From: Chrysaora quinquecirrha
Taxonomy: Eukaryota; Cnidaria; Scyphozoa; Semaeostomeae; Pelagiidae
Assembly (NCBI GenBank): GCA_014526335.1
Contig: JACTAT010000105.1
Location: 1 to 64,000, forward strand
Length of the DNA stretch: 64,000 nt
Reading direction: 5' to 3'
The translations under genes and the position numbers were made by a program. Positions 29,901 through 44,900 of the stretch are shown here, one piece after another; positions within the stretch are counted from its first letter, which is position 1, and each line of letters opens with the position of its first letter. Below the pieces are notes generated by a model, which was not told the DNA's origin, did not search any database, and saw only the letters and a list, made by a program, of their open reading frames with translations.

Positions 29901-32900
29901 CGACTCACATCGATAGAAAAACACTTTATTTGCCCCTTAGACGCTATTCAGGGGGGGTATTTGGTAAGATCTCGTAACTGTTTTTTCAGAAAAAATGGAG
30001 TTTCCAAAACTCTGATTTTGGCCTATTTTCGGCCATGTAGCAAGGCTACAGACTTGCCTTTTTTGCTATTTTTCGAGGATGATTTTCTCTCCCTATTTCG
30101 ACTCATATTGATAGAAAAATATATTATTTGCCCCTTAAAGGCTATTCAGGGGGCATTGGGTATGATTTGGTAACTTTTTTCGAGAAAGAGGGGACTTTCC
30201 AAAACTCCGATTTTTCCTATTTTTGGCCATTTAGCAAGGCTATAGACTTTCCATTTTTGCTATTTTTCGAGGATTACTTTCTCTCCCTAATTCGACTCAT
30301 GTTGATAGGAAAATATATTATTTGCCCCTTAAAGGCTATTCAGGGGGTATTTGGTATGATTTGGTAACTTTTTTCGAGAAAGAGGGGACTTTCCAAAACT
30401 CCGATTTTTCCTATTTTTGGCCATTTAGCAAGGCTATAGACTTTCCATTTTTGCTATTTTTCGAGGATTACTTTCTCTCCCTAATTCGACTCATGTTGAT
30501 AGGAAAATACGGTACTTGCCTCCTAGAGGCTATTTAGGGGTAATAGGGTATGATTTGGTAACTTTTTTCGAGAAAGAGGGGACTTTCCAAAACTCCGATT
30601 TTTCCTATTTTTGGCCATTTAGCAAGGCTATAGACTTGCAATTTTTGCTATTTTTCGAGAATTATTTTCTCTCCCTAATTCGACTCACATCGATAGAAAA
30701 ACACTTTATTTGCCCCTTAGACGCTATTCAGGGGGGTATTTGGTAAGATCTCGTAACTGTTTTTTCAGTAAAAATGGAGTTTCCACAACTCTGATTTTGG
30801 CCTATTTTTGCCCATTTAGCAAGGCTACAGACATGCCTTTTTGCTATTTTTCGAGGATTATTTCTCTCCCTTATTCGACTCGTATTGACAGAAAAATACT
30901 TTTTTGTCCCCCTGGAGGCTGTTCAGGGGATATTTTCTAAGATTTGGTAACTTTTTTCGAGAAAACGGGAACTTTTCAAAACTCCGATTTTTCCTAATTT
31001 CGGCAATTTAGCAAGGCAATAGACTTGCCTTTTTTGCTATTTTTCGAGTATCATTTTCTCTCCCTATTTCGACTCATATTGATAGAAAAATATATTATTT
31101 ACCCCCTCAAGGCGCTTCAGGGGGTATTGGGTATGATTTGCCTTTTTTGCTATTTTTCGAGGATTATTTTCTCTCCATATTTCGACTCATATTGATAGAA
31201 TAATATATTATTTGCCCCTTAAAGGCTATTCAGGGGGTATTGGGTATGATTTGCTAACTTTTTTCGAGAAAAAGGGGACTTTCCAAAGCTCCGATTTTTC
31301 TTATTTTCGGCCACTTAGCAAGGCAATAGACTTGCCTTTTTTGCTATTTTTCGAGGATTATTTTCTCTCCCTATTTCGACTCATGTTGATAGGAAAATAT
31401 ATTATTTGCCCCTTATAGGCTATTCAGGGGGTATTGGGTATGATTTGGTAACTTATTTCTAGAAAAAGGGGACTTTCAAAAACTCCAATTTTTCCTATTT
31501 TTGGCCATTTAGCAAGGCTATAGACTTGCCTTTTTTGCTACTTTTCGAGAATTATTTTCTCTCCCTAATTCGACTCACATCGATAGAAAAACACTTAATT
31601 TGCCCCTTAGACGCTATTCAGGGGGGTATTTGGTAAGATCTCGTAACTGTTTCTTCAGAAAATATGGAGTTTCCAAAGCTCTGATTTTGGCCTATTTGGC
31701 CATTTAGCAAGGCTATAGACTTGCCATTTTTGCTATTTTTCGAGAATTATTTTCTCTCCCTAATTCGACTGGTGTTGATAGAAAAAACTTTATTTACCCC
31801 CTGGAGGCTTTTCAGGGATATTTTTAAGATTTGGTAACTATTTTTGGGAAAAAGGGGTTTCAAAACACCTGATTTTGGCCAATTTTTGGCCATCTAGCAA
31901 GGCTATAGACTGGCCTTTTTTGCTTTTTTTCGAGAATTATTTTCTCTCCCTAATTCGACTGGTGTTGATTGAAAAATACTCTATTTGCCCCCTGGAGGCT
32001 ATTCAGGGAATATTTTGTAAGATTTGGTAGCTATTTTTTTAGAAAAAAGGGGGTTTCGAAACACCTGATTTTAGCCTATTTTTGGCCATTTAGCAAGGCT
32101 ATAGACTTGCCTTTTTTGCTATTTTTCGAGGATTATTTTCTCTCCCTATTTCGACTCACATTGATAAAGAAATATATTATTTGCCCCCTAGAGGCTATTC
32201 AGGGGGTATTGGGTATGATTTGGTAACTTTTTTCGAGAAAAAGGGGACTTTCCAAAACTCCGATTTTTCCTATTTTTGGCCATTTAGCAAGGCTATAGAC
32301 TTGCCTTTTTTGCTATTTTTCGAGAATTATTTTCTCTCCCTAATTCGACTCATATTGATAGAAAAATACTTTATTTGCCCTCTAGACGCTATTCAGTGGG
32401 GTATTTGGTAAGATCTCGTAACTGTTTTTTCAGAAAAAATGGAGTTTCCAAAGCTCTGATTTTGGCCTATTTTGGCCATTTAGCAAGGCTATAGACTTGC
32501 CATTTTTGCTACTTTTCGAGAATTATTTTCTCTCCCTAATTCGACTGGTGTTGATAGAAAAAATTTTATTTACCCCCTGGAGGCTTTTCAGGGGATATTT
32601 TTTAAGATTTGGTAACTATTTTTGGGAAAAAAGGGGTTTCCAAAACACCTGATTTTGGCCTATTTTTGGCCATCTAGCAAGGCTATAGACTGGCCTTTTT
32701 TGCTATTTTTCGAGAATTGTTTTCTCTCCCTAATTCGACTGGTGTTGATAGAAAAATACTCTATTTGCCCCCTGGAGGCTATTCAGGGAATATTTTGTAA
32801 GATTTGGTAGCTATTTTTGGAGAAAAAAGGGGGTTTCGAAACACCTGATTTTACCCTATTTTTGGCCATTTAGCAAGGCTATAGACTTGCCTTTTTTGCT

Positions 32901-35900
32901 ATTTTTCAAGGAATATTTTCTCTCCCTATTTCGACTCACATTGATAAAAAAATATATTATTTGCCCCGTAGAGGCTATTCAGGGGGTATTGGGTATGATT
33001 TGGTAACTTTTTTCGAGAAAAAATGGAGTTTCCAAAACTCTGATTTTGGCCTATTTTTGGCCATCTAGCAAGGCTATAGACTGGCCTTTTTGCTATTTTC
33101 GAGAATTATTTTCTCTCCCTAATTCGACTGGTGTTGATAGAAAATACTCTATTTGCCACCTGGAGGCTATTCAGGAATATTTTGTAAGATTTGGTAGCTA
33201 TTTTGGAGAGAAAAAGGGGTTTCAAAACACCTGATTTTACCCTATTTTTGGCCATTTAGCAAGGCTATAGACTTGCCTTTTTGCTATTTTTCGAGGATTA
33301 TTTTCTCTCCTATTTCGACTCACATTGATAAAGAAATATATTATTTGCCCCTAGAGGCTATTCAGGGGTATTGGGTATGATTTGGTAACTTTTTCGAGAA
33401 AAGGGACTTTCCAAAACTCCGATTTTTCCTATTTTTGGCCATTTAGCAAGGCTATAGACTTGCCTTTTTGCTATTTTTCGAGGATTATTTTCTCTCCTAT
33501 TTCGACTCATATTGATAAAAAATATATTATTTGCCCCGTAGAGGCTATTCAGGGGTATTGGGTATGATTTGGTAACTTTTTCGAGAAAAATGGAGTTTCC
33601 AAAACTCTGATTTTGGCCTATTTTTGACCATTTAGCAAGGCTACAGACTTGCCTTTTTGCAATTTTTCGAGGATTATTATCTCTCCTAATTGGACTCATA
33701 TTGATAGAAAAATACTTTATTTGCCCCTAAAAGCTTTGCAGGGGATATTTTTTAAAATTTAGTAACTATTTTTGGAGAAAAAAGGGCGTTTCCATAACAC
33801 TTTATTTTAGCCCATTTTTGGCCATTTAGCAAAGCCATAGACTTGCCTTTTTTGCTATTTTTCGAGAATTATTTTCTCTCCCTAATTCGACTCAAATTGA
33901 AGGAAAATATATTATTTGCCCCTTAAAGGCTATTCAGGGGGTATTGGGTATGATTTGGTAACTTTTTCTAGAAAAAGGGGACTTTCCAAAACTCCGATTT
34001 TTCCTATTTTTTGCCATTTAGCAAGGCTATAGACTTGCCTTTTTGCTATTTTTCGAGAATTATTTTCTCTCCCCAATTCGACTCATATTGATAGAAAAAT
34101 ACTTTATTTGCCCTCTAGACGCTATTCAGTGGGGTATTTGGTAAGATCTCGTAACTGTTTTTTCAGAAAAAATGGAGTTTCCAAAGCTATAATTTTGGCC
34201 TATTTTTGGCCATTTAGCAAGGCTATAGACTTGCCTTTTTTGTTATTTTTCGAGAATTCTTTTCTCTCCCTATTTCGACTCATATTGATAGAAAACGCAT
34301 TATTTGCACCCCAGAAGCTATTCAGGTGGAAAAGGGTAAGATTTGGTAACTTTTATTAGAGAGAAAGGGGACTTTCCAAAACACCTGATTTTGGCCTATT
34401 TTTGGCCATATAGCAAGGCTAAAGACTTGCCTTTTTGCTTTTGGAGAATTATTTTTCTCCCTTATTCGACTCATATTGATAGAATAATACTTTATTTGCC
34501 CCCTGGAGGCTATTTAGGGATATTTTCTAAGATTTGGTAATTATTTTTGGAGAAAAAAGGGGACTTTCCAAAACTCCGATGTTTCCCATTTTTGGCCATT
34601 TAGCAAGGCTATAGACTTGCCTTTTTTGTTTATTTTTCGAGAATATTCGACTAATATTGATAGAAAAATACAGTACTTGTATCCTAAAGGCTATTTAGGG
34701 GTAATAGGGTAAGATTTGGTACTTTTTTTTCGAGAAATAGGGGACTTTCCAAAACACCTCATTTTGGCCTATTTTTAGCCATTTAGCAAGGCTATAGACT
34801 TGCTCTTTTTGCTATTTTTGGAGGATTATTTTTTCTCCCTTATTCGACTCATATTGATAGAAAATACTTTATTTGCCCCCTGGAGGCTATTCGGGGAATA
34901 TTTTTTAAGATTTGGTAGCTATTTTTGGAGAAGAAAAGGGGCTTCCAAACACATGATTTTGGCCTATTTTTGGCCATTTAGCAAGGCTATAGACTTGCCT
35001 TTTTTGCTATTTTTCGAGGATTATTTTCTCTCCCTATTTCGACTCACATTGATAAAGAAATATATTATTTGCCCCCTAGAGGCTATTCAGGGGGTATTGG
35101 GTATGATTTGGTAACTTTTTTCGAGAAAAAGGGGACTTTCCAAAACTCCGATTTTTCCTATTTTTGGCCATTTAGCAAGGCTATAGACTTGCCTTTTTGC
35201 TATTTTCGAGAATTATTTTCTCTCCCTAATTCGACTCATATTGATAGAAAAATACTTTATTTGCCCTCTAGACGCTATTCAGTGGGGTATTTGGTAAGAT
35301 CTCGTAACTGTTTTTTCAGAAAAAATGGAGTTTCCAAAGCTCTGATTTTGGCCTATTTTGGCCATTTAGCAAGGCTATAGACTTGCCATTTTTGCTACTT
35401 TTCGAGAATTATTTTCTCTCCCTAATTCGACTGGTGTTGATAGAAAAAATTTTATTTACCCCCTGGAGGCTTTTCAGGGGATATTTTTTAAGATTTGGTA
35501 ACTATTTTTGGGAAAAAAAGGGGGTTTCCAAAACACCTGATTTTGGCCTATTTTTGGCCATCTAGCAAGGCTATAGACTGGCCTTTTTTGCTATTTTTCG
35601 AGAATTGTTTTCTCTCCCTAATTCGACTGGTGTTGATAGAAAAATACTCTATTTGCCCCCTGGAGGCTATTCAGGGAATATTTTGTAAGATTTGGTAGCT
35701 ATTTTTGGAGAAAAAAGGGGGTTTCGAAACACCTGATTTTACCCTATTTTTGGCCATTTAGCAAGGCTATAGACTTGCCTTTTTTGCTATTTTTCAAGGA
35801 ATATTTTCTCTCCCTATTTCGACTCACATTGATAAAAAAATATATTATTTGCCCCGTAGAGGCTATTCAGGGGGTATTGGGTATGATTTGGTAACTTTTT

Positions 35901-38900
35901 TCGAGAAAAAATGGAGTTTCCAAAACTCTGATTTTGGCCTATTTTTGGCCATCTAGCAAGGCTATAGACTGGCCTTTTTTGCTATTTTTCGAGAATTATT
36001 TTCTCTCCCTAATTCGACTGGTGTTGATAGAAAAATACTCTATTTGCCACCTGGAGGCTATTCAGGGAATATTTTGTAAGATTTGGTAGCTATTTTTGGA
36101 GAGAAAAAAGGGGGTTTCGAAACACCTGATTTTACCCTATTTTTGGCCATTTAGCAAGGCTATAGACTTGCCTTTTTTGCTATTTTTCGAGGATTATTTT
36201 CTCTCCCTATTTCGACTCACATTGATAAAGAAATATATTATTTGCCCCCTAGAGGCTATTCAGGGGGTATTGGGTATGATTTGGTAACTTTTTCGAGAAA
36301 AGGGACTTTCCAAAACTCCGATTTTTCCTATTTTTGGCCATTTAGCAAGGCTATAGACTTGCCTTTTTGCTATTTTTCGAGAATTATTTTCTCTCCTAAT
36401 TCGACTCATATTGATAGAAAAATACTTTATTTGCCCTCTAGACGCTATTCAGTGGGGTATTTGGTAAGATCTCGTAACTGTTTTTCAGAAAAAATGGAGT
36501 TTCCAAAGCTCTGATTTTGGCCTATTTTGGCCATTTAGCAAGGCTATAGACTTGCCATTTTTGCTACTTTTCGAGAATTATTTTCTCTCCCTAATTCGAC
36601 TGGTGTTGATAATTCGACTGGTGTTGATAGAAAAAATTTTATTTACCCCCTGGAGGCTTTTCAGGGGATATTTTTTAAGATTTGGTAACTATTTTTGGGA
36701 AAAAAAGGGGGTTTCCAAAACACCTGATTTTGGCCTATTTTTGGCCATCTAGCAAGGCTATAGACTGGCCTTTTTTGCTATTTTTCGAGAATTGTTTTCT
36801 CTCCCTAATTCGACTGGTGTTGATAGAAAAATACTCTATTTGCCCCCTGGAGGCTATTCAGGGAATATTTTGTAAGATTTGGTAGCTATTTTTGGAGAAA
36901 AAAGGGGGTTTCGAAACACCTGATTTTACCCTATTTTTGGCCATTTAGCAAGGCTATAGACTTGCCTTTTTTGCTATTTTTCAAGGAATATTTTCTCTCC
37001 CTATTTCGACTCACATTGATAAAAAAATATATTATTTGCCCCGTAGAGGCTATTCAGGGGGTATTGGGTATGATTTGGTAACTTTTTTCGAGAAAAAATG
37101 GAGTTTCCAAAACTCTGATTTTGGCCTATTTTTGGCCATCTAGCAAGGCTATAGACTGGCCTTTTTTGCTATTTTTCGAGAATTATTTTCTCTCCCTAAT
37201 TCGACTGGTGTTGATAGAAAAATACTCTATTTGCCACCTGGAGGCTATTCAGGGAATATTTTGTAAGATTTGGTAGCTATTTTTGGAGAGAAAAAAGGGG
37301 GTTTCGAAACACCTGATTTTACCCTATTTTTGGCCATTTAGCAAGGCTATAGACTTGCCTTTTTTGCTATTTTTCGAGGATTATTTTCTCTCCCTATTTC
37401 GACTCACATTGATAAAGAAATATATTATTTGCCCCCTAGAGGCTATTCAGGGGGTATTGGGTATGATTTGGTAACTTTTTTCGAGAAAAAGGGGACTTTC
37501 CAAAACTCCGATTTTTCCTATTTTTGGCCATTTAGCAAGGCTATAGACTTGCCTTTTTGCTATTTTTCGAGGATTATTTTCTCTCCTATTTCGACTCATA
37601 TTGATAAAAAATATATTATTTGCCCCGTAGAGGCTATTCAGGGGTATTGGGTATGATTTGGTAACTTTTTCGAGAAAAATGGAGTTTCCAAAACTCTGAT
37701 TTTGGCCTATTTTTGACCATTTAGCAAGGCTACAGACTTGCCTTTTTTGCAATTTTTCGAGGATTATTATCTCTCCCTAATTGGACTCATATTGATAGAA
37801 AAATACTTTATTTGCCCCCTAAAAGCTTTGCAGGGGATATTTTTTAAAATTTAGTAACTATTTTTGGAGAAAAAAGGGCGTTTCCATAACACTTTATTTT
37901 AGCCCATTTTTGGCCATTTAGCAAAGCCATAGACTTGCCTTTTTTGCTATTTTTCGAGAATTATTTTCTCTCCCTAATTCGACTCAAATTGAAGGAAAAT
38001 ATATTATTTGCCCCTTAAAGGCTATTCAGGGGGTATTGGGTATGATTTGGTAACTTTTTCTAGAAAAAGGGGACTTTCCAAAACTCCGATTTTTCCTATT
38101 TTTTGCCATTTAGCAAGGCTATAAACTTGCCTTTTTGCTATTTTTCGAGAATTATTTTCTCTCCCCAATTCGACTCATATTGATAGAAAAATACTTTATT
38201 TGCCCTCTAGACGCTATTCAGTGGGGTATTTGGTAAGATCTCGTAACTGTTTTTTCAGAAAAAATGGAGTTTCCAAAGCTATAATTTTGGCCTATTTTTG
38301 GCCATTTAGCAAGGCTATAGACTTGCCTTTTTTGTTATTTTTCGAGAATTCTTTTCTCTCCTATTTCGACTCATATTGATAGAAAACGCATTATTTGCAC
38401 CCAGAAGCTATTCAGGTGGAAAAGGGTAAGATTTGGTAACTTTTATTAGAGAGAAAGGGACTTTCCAAAACACCTGATTTTGGCCTATTTTTGGCCATAT
38501 AGCAAGGCTAAAGACTTGCCTTTTTGCTTTTTTGGAGAATTATTTTTCTCCTTATTCGACTCATATTGATAGAATAATACTTTATTTGCCCCCTGGAGGC
38601 TATTTAGGGATATTTTCTAAGATTTGGTAATTATTTTGGAGAAAAAGGGACTTTCCAAAACTCCGATGTTTCCCATTTTGGCCATTTAGCAAGGCTATAG
38701 ACTTGCCTTTTTTGTTTATTTTTCGAGAATATTCGACTAATATTGATAGAAAAATACAGTACTTGTATCCTAAAGGCTATTTAGGGGTAATAGGGTAAGA
38801 TTTGGTACTTTTTTTTCGAGAAATAGGGGACTTTCCAAAACACCTCATTTTGGCCTATTTTTAGCCATTTAGCAAGGCTATAGACTTGCTCTTTTTGCTA

Positions 38901-41900
38901 TTTTTGGAGGATTATTTTTTCTCCCTTATTCGACTCATATTGATAGAAAATACTTTATTTGCCCCCTGGAGGCTATTCGGGGAATATTTTTTAAGATTTG
39001 GTAGCTATTTTTGGAGAAGAAAAGGGGCTTCCAAACACATGATTTTGGCCTATTTTTGGCCATTTAGCAAGGCTATAGACTTGCCTTTTTTGCTATTTTT
39101 CGAGGATTATTTTCTCTCCCTATTTCGACTCACATTGATAAAGAAATATATTATTTGCCCCCTAGAGGCTATTCAGGGGGTATTGGGTATGATTTGGTAA
39201 CTTTTTTCGAGAAAAAGGGGACTTTCCAAAACTCCGATTTTTCCTATTTTTGGCCATTTAGCAAGGCTATAGACTTGCCTTTTTTGCTATTTTTCGAGAA
39301 TTATTTTCTCTCCCTAATTCGACTCATATTGATAGAAAAATACTTTATTTGCCCTCTAGACGCTATTCAGTGGGGTATTTGGTAAGATCTCGTAACTGTT
39401 TTTTCAGAAAAAATGGAGTTTCCAAAGCTCTGATTTTGGCCTATTTTGGCCATTTAGCAAGGCTATAGACTTGCCATTTTTGCTACTTTTCGAGAATTAT
39501 TTTCTCTCCCTAATTCGACTGGTGTTGATAGAAAAAATTTTATTTACCCCCTGGAGGCTTTTCAGGGGATATTTTTTAAGATTTGGTAACTATTTTTGGG
39601 AAAAAAAGGGGGTTTCCAAAACACCTGATTTTGGCCTATTTTTGGCCATCTAGCAAGGCTATAGACTGGCCTTTTTTGCTATTTTTCGAGAATTGTTTTC
39701 TCTCCCTAATTCGACTGGTGTTGATAGAAAAATACTCTATTTGCCCCCTGGAGGCTATTCAGGGAATATTTTGTAAGATTTGGTAGCTATTTTGGAGAAA
39801 AAAGGGGGTTTCGAAACACCTGATTTTACCCTATTTTTGGCCATTTAGCAAGGCTATAGACTTGCCTTTTTTGCTATTTTTCAAGGAATATTTTCTCTCC
39901 CTATTTCGACTCACATTGATAAAAAATATATTATTTGCCCTGTAGAGGCTATTCAGGGGGTATTGGGTATGATTTGGTAACTTTTTTCGAGAAAAAATGG
40001 AGTTTCCAAAACTCTGATTTTGGCCTATTTTTGGCCATCTAGCAAGGCTATAGACTGGCCTTTTTTGCTATTTTTCGAGAATTATTTTCTCTCCCTAATT
40101 CGACTGGTGTTGATAGAAAAATACTCTATTTGCCACCTGGAGGCTATTCAGGGAATATTTTGTAAGATTTGGTAGCTATTTTTGGAGAGAAAAAAGGGGG
40201 TTTCGAAACACCTGATTTTACCCTATTTTTGGCCATTTAGCAAGGCTATAGACTTGCCTTTTTTGCTATTTTTCGAGGATTATTTTCTCTCCCTATTTCG
40301 ACTCACATTGATAAAGAAATATATTATTTGCCCCCTAGAGGCTATTCAGGGGGTATTGGGTATGATTTGGTAACTTTTTTCGAGAAAAAGGGGACTTTCC
40401 AAAACTCCGATTTTTCCTATTTTTGGCCATTTAGCAAGGCTATAGACTTGCCTTTTTTGCTATTTTTCGAGGATTATTTTCTCTCCCTATTTCGACTCAT
40501 ATTGATAAAAAAATATATTATTTGCCCCGTAGAGGCTATTCAGGGGGTATTGGGTATGATTTGGTAACTTTTTTCGAGAAAAAATGGAGTTTCCAAAACT
40601 CTGATTTTGGCCTATTTTTGACCATTTAGCAAGGCTACAGACTTGCCTTTTTTGCAATTTTTCGAGGATTATTATCTCTCCCTAATTGGACTCATATTGA
40701 TAGAAAAATACTTTATTTGCCCCCTAAAAGCTTTGCAGGGGATATTTTTTAAAATTTAGTAACTATTTTTGGAGAAAAAAGGGCGTTTCCATAACACTTT
40801 ATTTTAGCCAATTTTGCCATTTAGCAAGGCTATAGACTTGCCTTTTTCTATTTTTCGAGGATTATTTTCTCTCCTAATTCGACTCATATTGATAGAAAAA
40901 TACTTCATTTGCCCCCTAGAGGCTATTCAGGGGGGTATTTGGTAAGATCTCGTAACTGTTTGTTCAGAAAAAATGGAGTTTCCAAAGCTATAATTTTGGC
41001 CTATTTTTGGCCATTTAGCAAGGCTATAGACTTGCCTTTTTGTTATTTTCGAGAATTCTTTTCTCTCCTATTTCGACTCATATTGATAGAAAACGCATTA
41101 TTTGCACCCCAGAAGCTATTCAGGTGGAAAAGGGTAAGATTTGGTAACTTTTATTAGAGAGAAAGGGGACTTTCCAAAACACCTGATTTTGGCCTATTTT
41201 TGGCCATTTAGCAAGGCTATAGACTTGCCATTTTTGCTACTTTTCGAGAATTATTTTCTCTCCCTAATTCGACTGGTGTTGATAGAAAAAACTTTATTTA
41301 CCCCCTGGAGGCTTTTCAGGGGATATTTTTTAAGATTTGGTAACTATTTTTGGGAAAAAAAGGGGGTTTCCAAAACACCTGATTTTGGCCAATTTTTGGC
41401 CATCTAGCAAGGCTATAGACTGGCCTTTTTTGCTTTTTTTCGAGAATTATTTTCTCTCCCTAATTCGACTGGTGTTGATTGAAAATACTCTATTTGCCCC
41501 TGGAGGCTATTCAGGAATATTTTGTAAGATTTGGTAGCTATTTTTTAGAAAAAGGGGTTTCGAAACACCTGATTTTAGCCTATTTTTGGCCATTTAGCAA
41601 GGCTATAGACTTGCCTTTTTTGCTATTTTTCGAGGATTATTTTCTCTCCCTATTTCGACTCACATTGATAAAGAAATATATTATTTGCCCCCTAGAGGCT
41701 ATTCAGGGGGTATTGGGTATGATTTGGTAACTTTTTTCGAGAAAAAATGGAGTTTCCAAAACTCTGATTTTTCCTATTTTTGGCCATTTAGCAAGGCTAT
41801 AGACTTGCCTTTTTTGCTATTTTTCGAGGATTATTTTCTCTCCCTATTTCGACTCATATTGATAAAAAAATATATTATTTGCCCCGTAGAGGCTATTCAG

Positions 41901-44900
41901 GGGGTATTGGGTATGATTTGGTAACTTTTTTCGAGAAAAAATGGAGTTTCCAAAACTCTGATTTTGGCCTATTTTTGACCATTTAGCAAGGCTACAGACT
42001 TGCCTTTTTTGCAATTTTTCGAGGATTATTATCTCTCCCTAATTGGACTCATATTGATAGAAAAATACTTTATTTGCCCCCCTAAAAGCTTTGCAGGGGA
42101 TATTTTTTAAAATTTAGTAACTATTTTTGGAGAAAAAAGGGCGTTTCCATAACACTTTATTTTAGCCAATTTTTGCCATTTAGCAAGGCTATAGACTTGC
42201 CTTTTTTTCTATTTTTCGAGGATTATTTTCTCTCCCTAATTCGACTCATATTGATAGAAAAATACTTCATTTGCCCCCTAGAGGCTATTCAGGGGGGTAT
42301 TTGGTAAGATCTCGTAACTGTTTGTTCAGAAAAAATGGAGTTTCCAAAGCTATAATTTTGGCCTATTTTTGGCCATTTAGCAAGGCTATAGACTTGCCTT
42401 TTTTGTTATTTTTCGAGAATTCTTTTCTCTCCCTATTTCGACTCATATTGATAGAAAACGCATTATTTGCACCCCAGAAGCTATTCAGGTGGAAAAGGGT
42501 AAGATTTGGTAACTTTTATTAGAGAGAAAGGGGACTTTCCAAAACACCTGATTTTGGCCTATTTTGGCCATTTAGCAAGGCTATAGACTTGCCATTTTTG
42601 CTACTTTTCGAGAATTATTTTCTCTCCCTAATTCGACTGGTGTTGATAGAAAAAACTTTATTTACCCCCTGGAGGCTTTTCAGGGGATATTTTTTAAGAT
42701 TTGGTAACTATTTTTGGGAAAAAAAGGGGGTTTCCAAAACACCTGATTTTGGCCAATTTTTGGCCATCTAGCAAGGCTATAGACTGGCCTTTTTTGCTTT
42801 TTTTCGAGAATTATTTTCTCTCCCTAATTCGACTGGTGTTGATTGAAAAATACTCTATTTGCCCCCTGGAGGCTATTCAGGGAATATTTTGTAAGATTTG
42901 GTAGCTATTTTTTTAGAAAAAAGGGGGTTTCGAAACACCTGATTTTAGCCTATTTTTGGCCATTTAGCAAGGCTATAGACTTGCCTTTTTTGCTATTTTT
43001 CGAGGATTATTTTCTCTCCCTATTTCGACTCACATTGATAAAGAAATATATTATTTGCCCCTAGAGGCTATTCAGGGGTATTGGGTATGATTTGGTAACT
43101 TTTTCGAGAAAAGGGACTTTCCAAAACTCCGATTTTTCCTATTTTTGGCCATTTAGCAAGGCTATAGACTTGCCTTTTTGCTATTTTTCGAGAATTATTT
43201 TCTCTCCTAATTCGACTCATATTGATAGAAAAATACTTTATTTGCCCTCTAGACGCTATTCAGTGGGGTATTTGGTAAGATCTCGTAACTGTTTTTCAGA
43301 AAAATGGAGTTTCCAAAGCTCTGATTTTGGCCTATTTTGGCCATTTAGCAAGGCTATAGACTTGCCATTTTGCTACTTTTCGAGAATTATTTTCTCTCCT
43401 AATTCGACTGGTGTTGATAGAAAAAATTTTATTTACCCCCTGGAGGCTTTTCAGGGGATATTTTTTAAGATTTGGTAACTATTTTTGGGAAAAAAAGGAG
43501 GTTTCCAAAACACCTGATTTTGGCCTATTTTTGGCCATCTAGCAAGGCTATAGACTGGCCTTTTTGCTATTTTTCGAGAATTGTTTTCTCTCCTAATTCG
43601 ACTGGTGTTGATAGAAAATACTCTATTTGCCCCTGGAGGCTATTCAGGGAATATTTTGTAAGATTTGGTAGCTATTTTTGGAGAAAAAAGGGGGTTTCGA
43701 AACACCTGATTTTACCCTATTTTTGGCCATTTAGCAAGGCTATAGACTTGCCTTTTTTGCTATTTTTCGAGGATTATTTTCTCTCCCTATTTCGACTCAT
43801 ATTGATAAAAAAATATATTATTTGCCCCGTAGAGGCTATTCAGGGGGTATTGGGTATGATTTGGTAACTTTTTTCGAGAAAAAATGGAGTTTCCAAAACT
43901 CTGATTTTGGCCTATTTTTGACCATTTAGCAAGGCTACAGACTTGCCTTTTTTGCAATTTTTCGAGGATTATTATCTCTCCCTAATTGGACTCATATTGA
44001 TAGAAAAATACTTTATTTGCCCCCCTAAAAGCTTTGCAGGGGATATTTTTTAAAATTTAGTAACTATTTTTGGAGAAAAAAGGGCGTTTCCATAACACTT
44101 TATTTTAGCCCATTTTTGGCCATTTAGCAAAGCCATAGACTTGCCTTTTTTGCTATTTTTCGAGAATTATTTTCTCTCCCTAATTCGACTCAAATTGAAG
44201 GAAAATATATTATTTGCCCCTTAAAGGCTATTCAGGGGGTATTGGGTATGATTTGGTAACTTTTTCTAGAAAAAGGGGACTTTCCAAAACTCCGATTTTT
44301 CCTATTTTTTGCCATTTAGCAAGGCTATAGACTTGCCTTTTTGCTATTTTTCGAGAATTATTTTCTCTCCCCAATTCGACTCATATTGATAGAAAAATAC
44401 TTTATTTGCCCTCTAGACGCTATTCAGTGGGGTATTTGGTAAGATCTCGTAACTGTTTTTTCAGAAAAAATGGAGTTTCCAAAGCTATAATTTTGGCCTA
44501 TTTTTGGCCATTTAGCAAGGCTATAGACTTGCCTTTTTTGTTATTTTTCGAGAATTCTTTTCTCTCCCTATTTCGACTCATATTGATAGAAAACGCATTA
44601 TTTGCACCCCAGAAGCTATTCAGGTGGAAAAGGGTAAGATTTGGTAACTTTTATTAGAGAGAAAGGGGACTTTCCAAAACACCTGATTTTGGCCTATTTT
44701 TGGCCATATAGCAAGGCTAAAGACTTGCCTTTTTTGCTTTTTTTGGAGAATTATTTTTTCTCCCTTATTCGACTCATATTGATAGAATAATACTTTATTT
44801 GCCCCCCTGGAGGCTATTTAGGGGATATTTTCTAAGATTTGGTAATTATTTTTGGAGAAAAAAGGGGACTTTCCAAAACTCCGATGTTTCCCATTTTTGG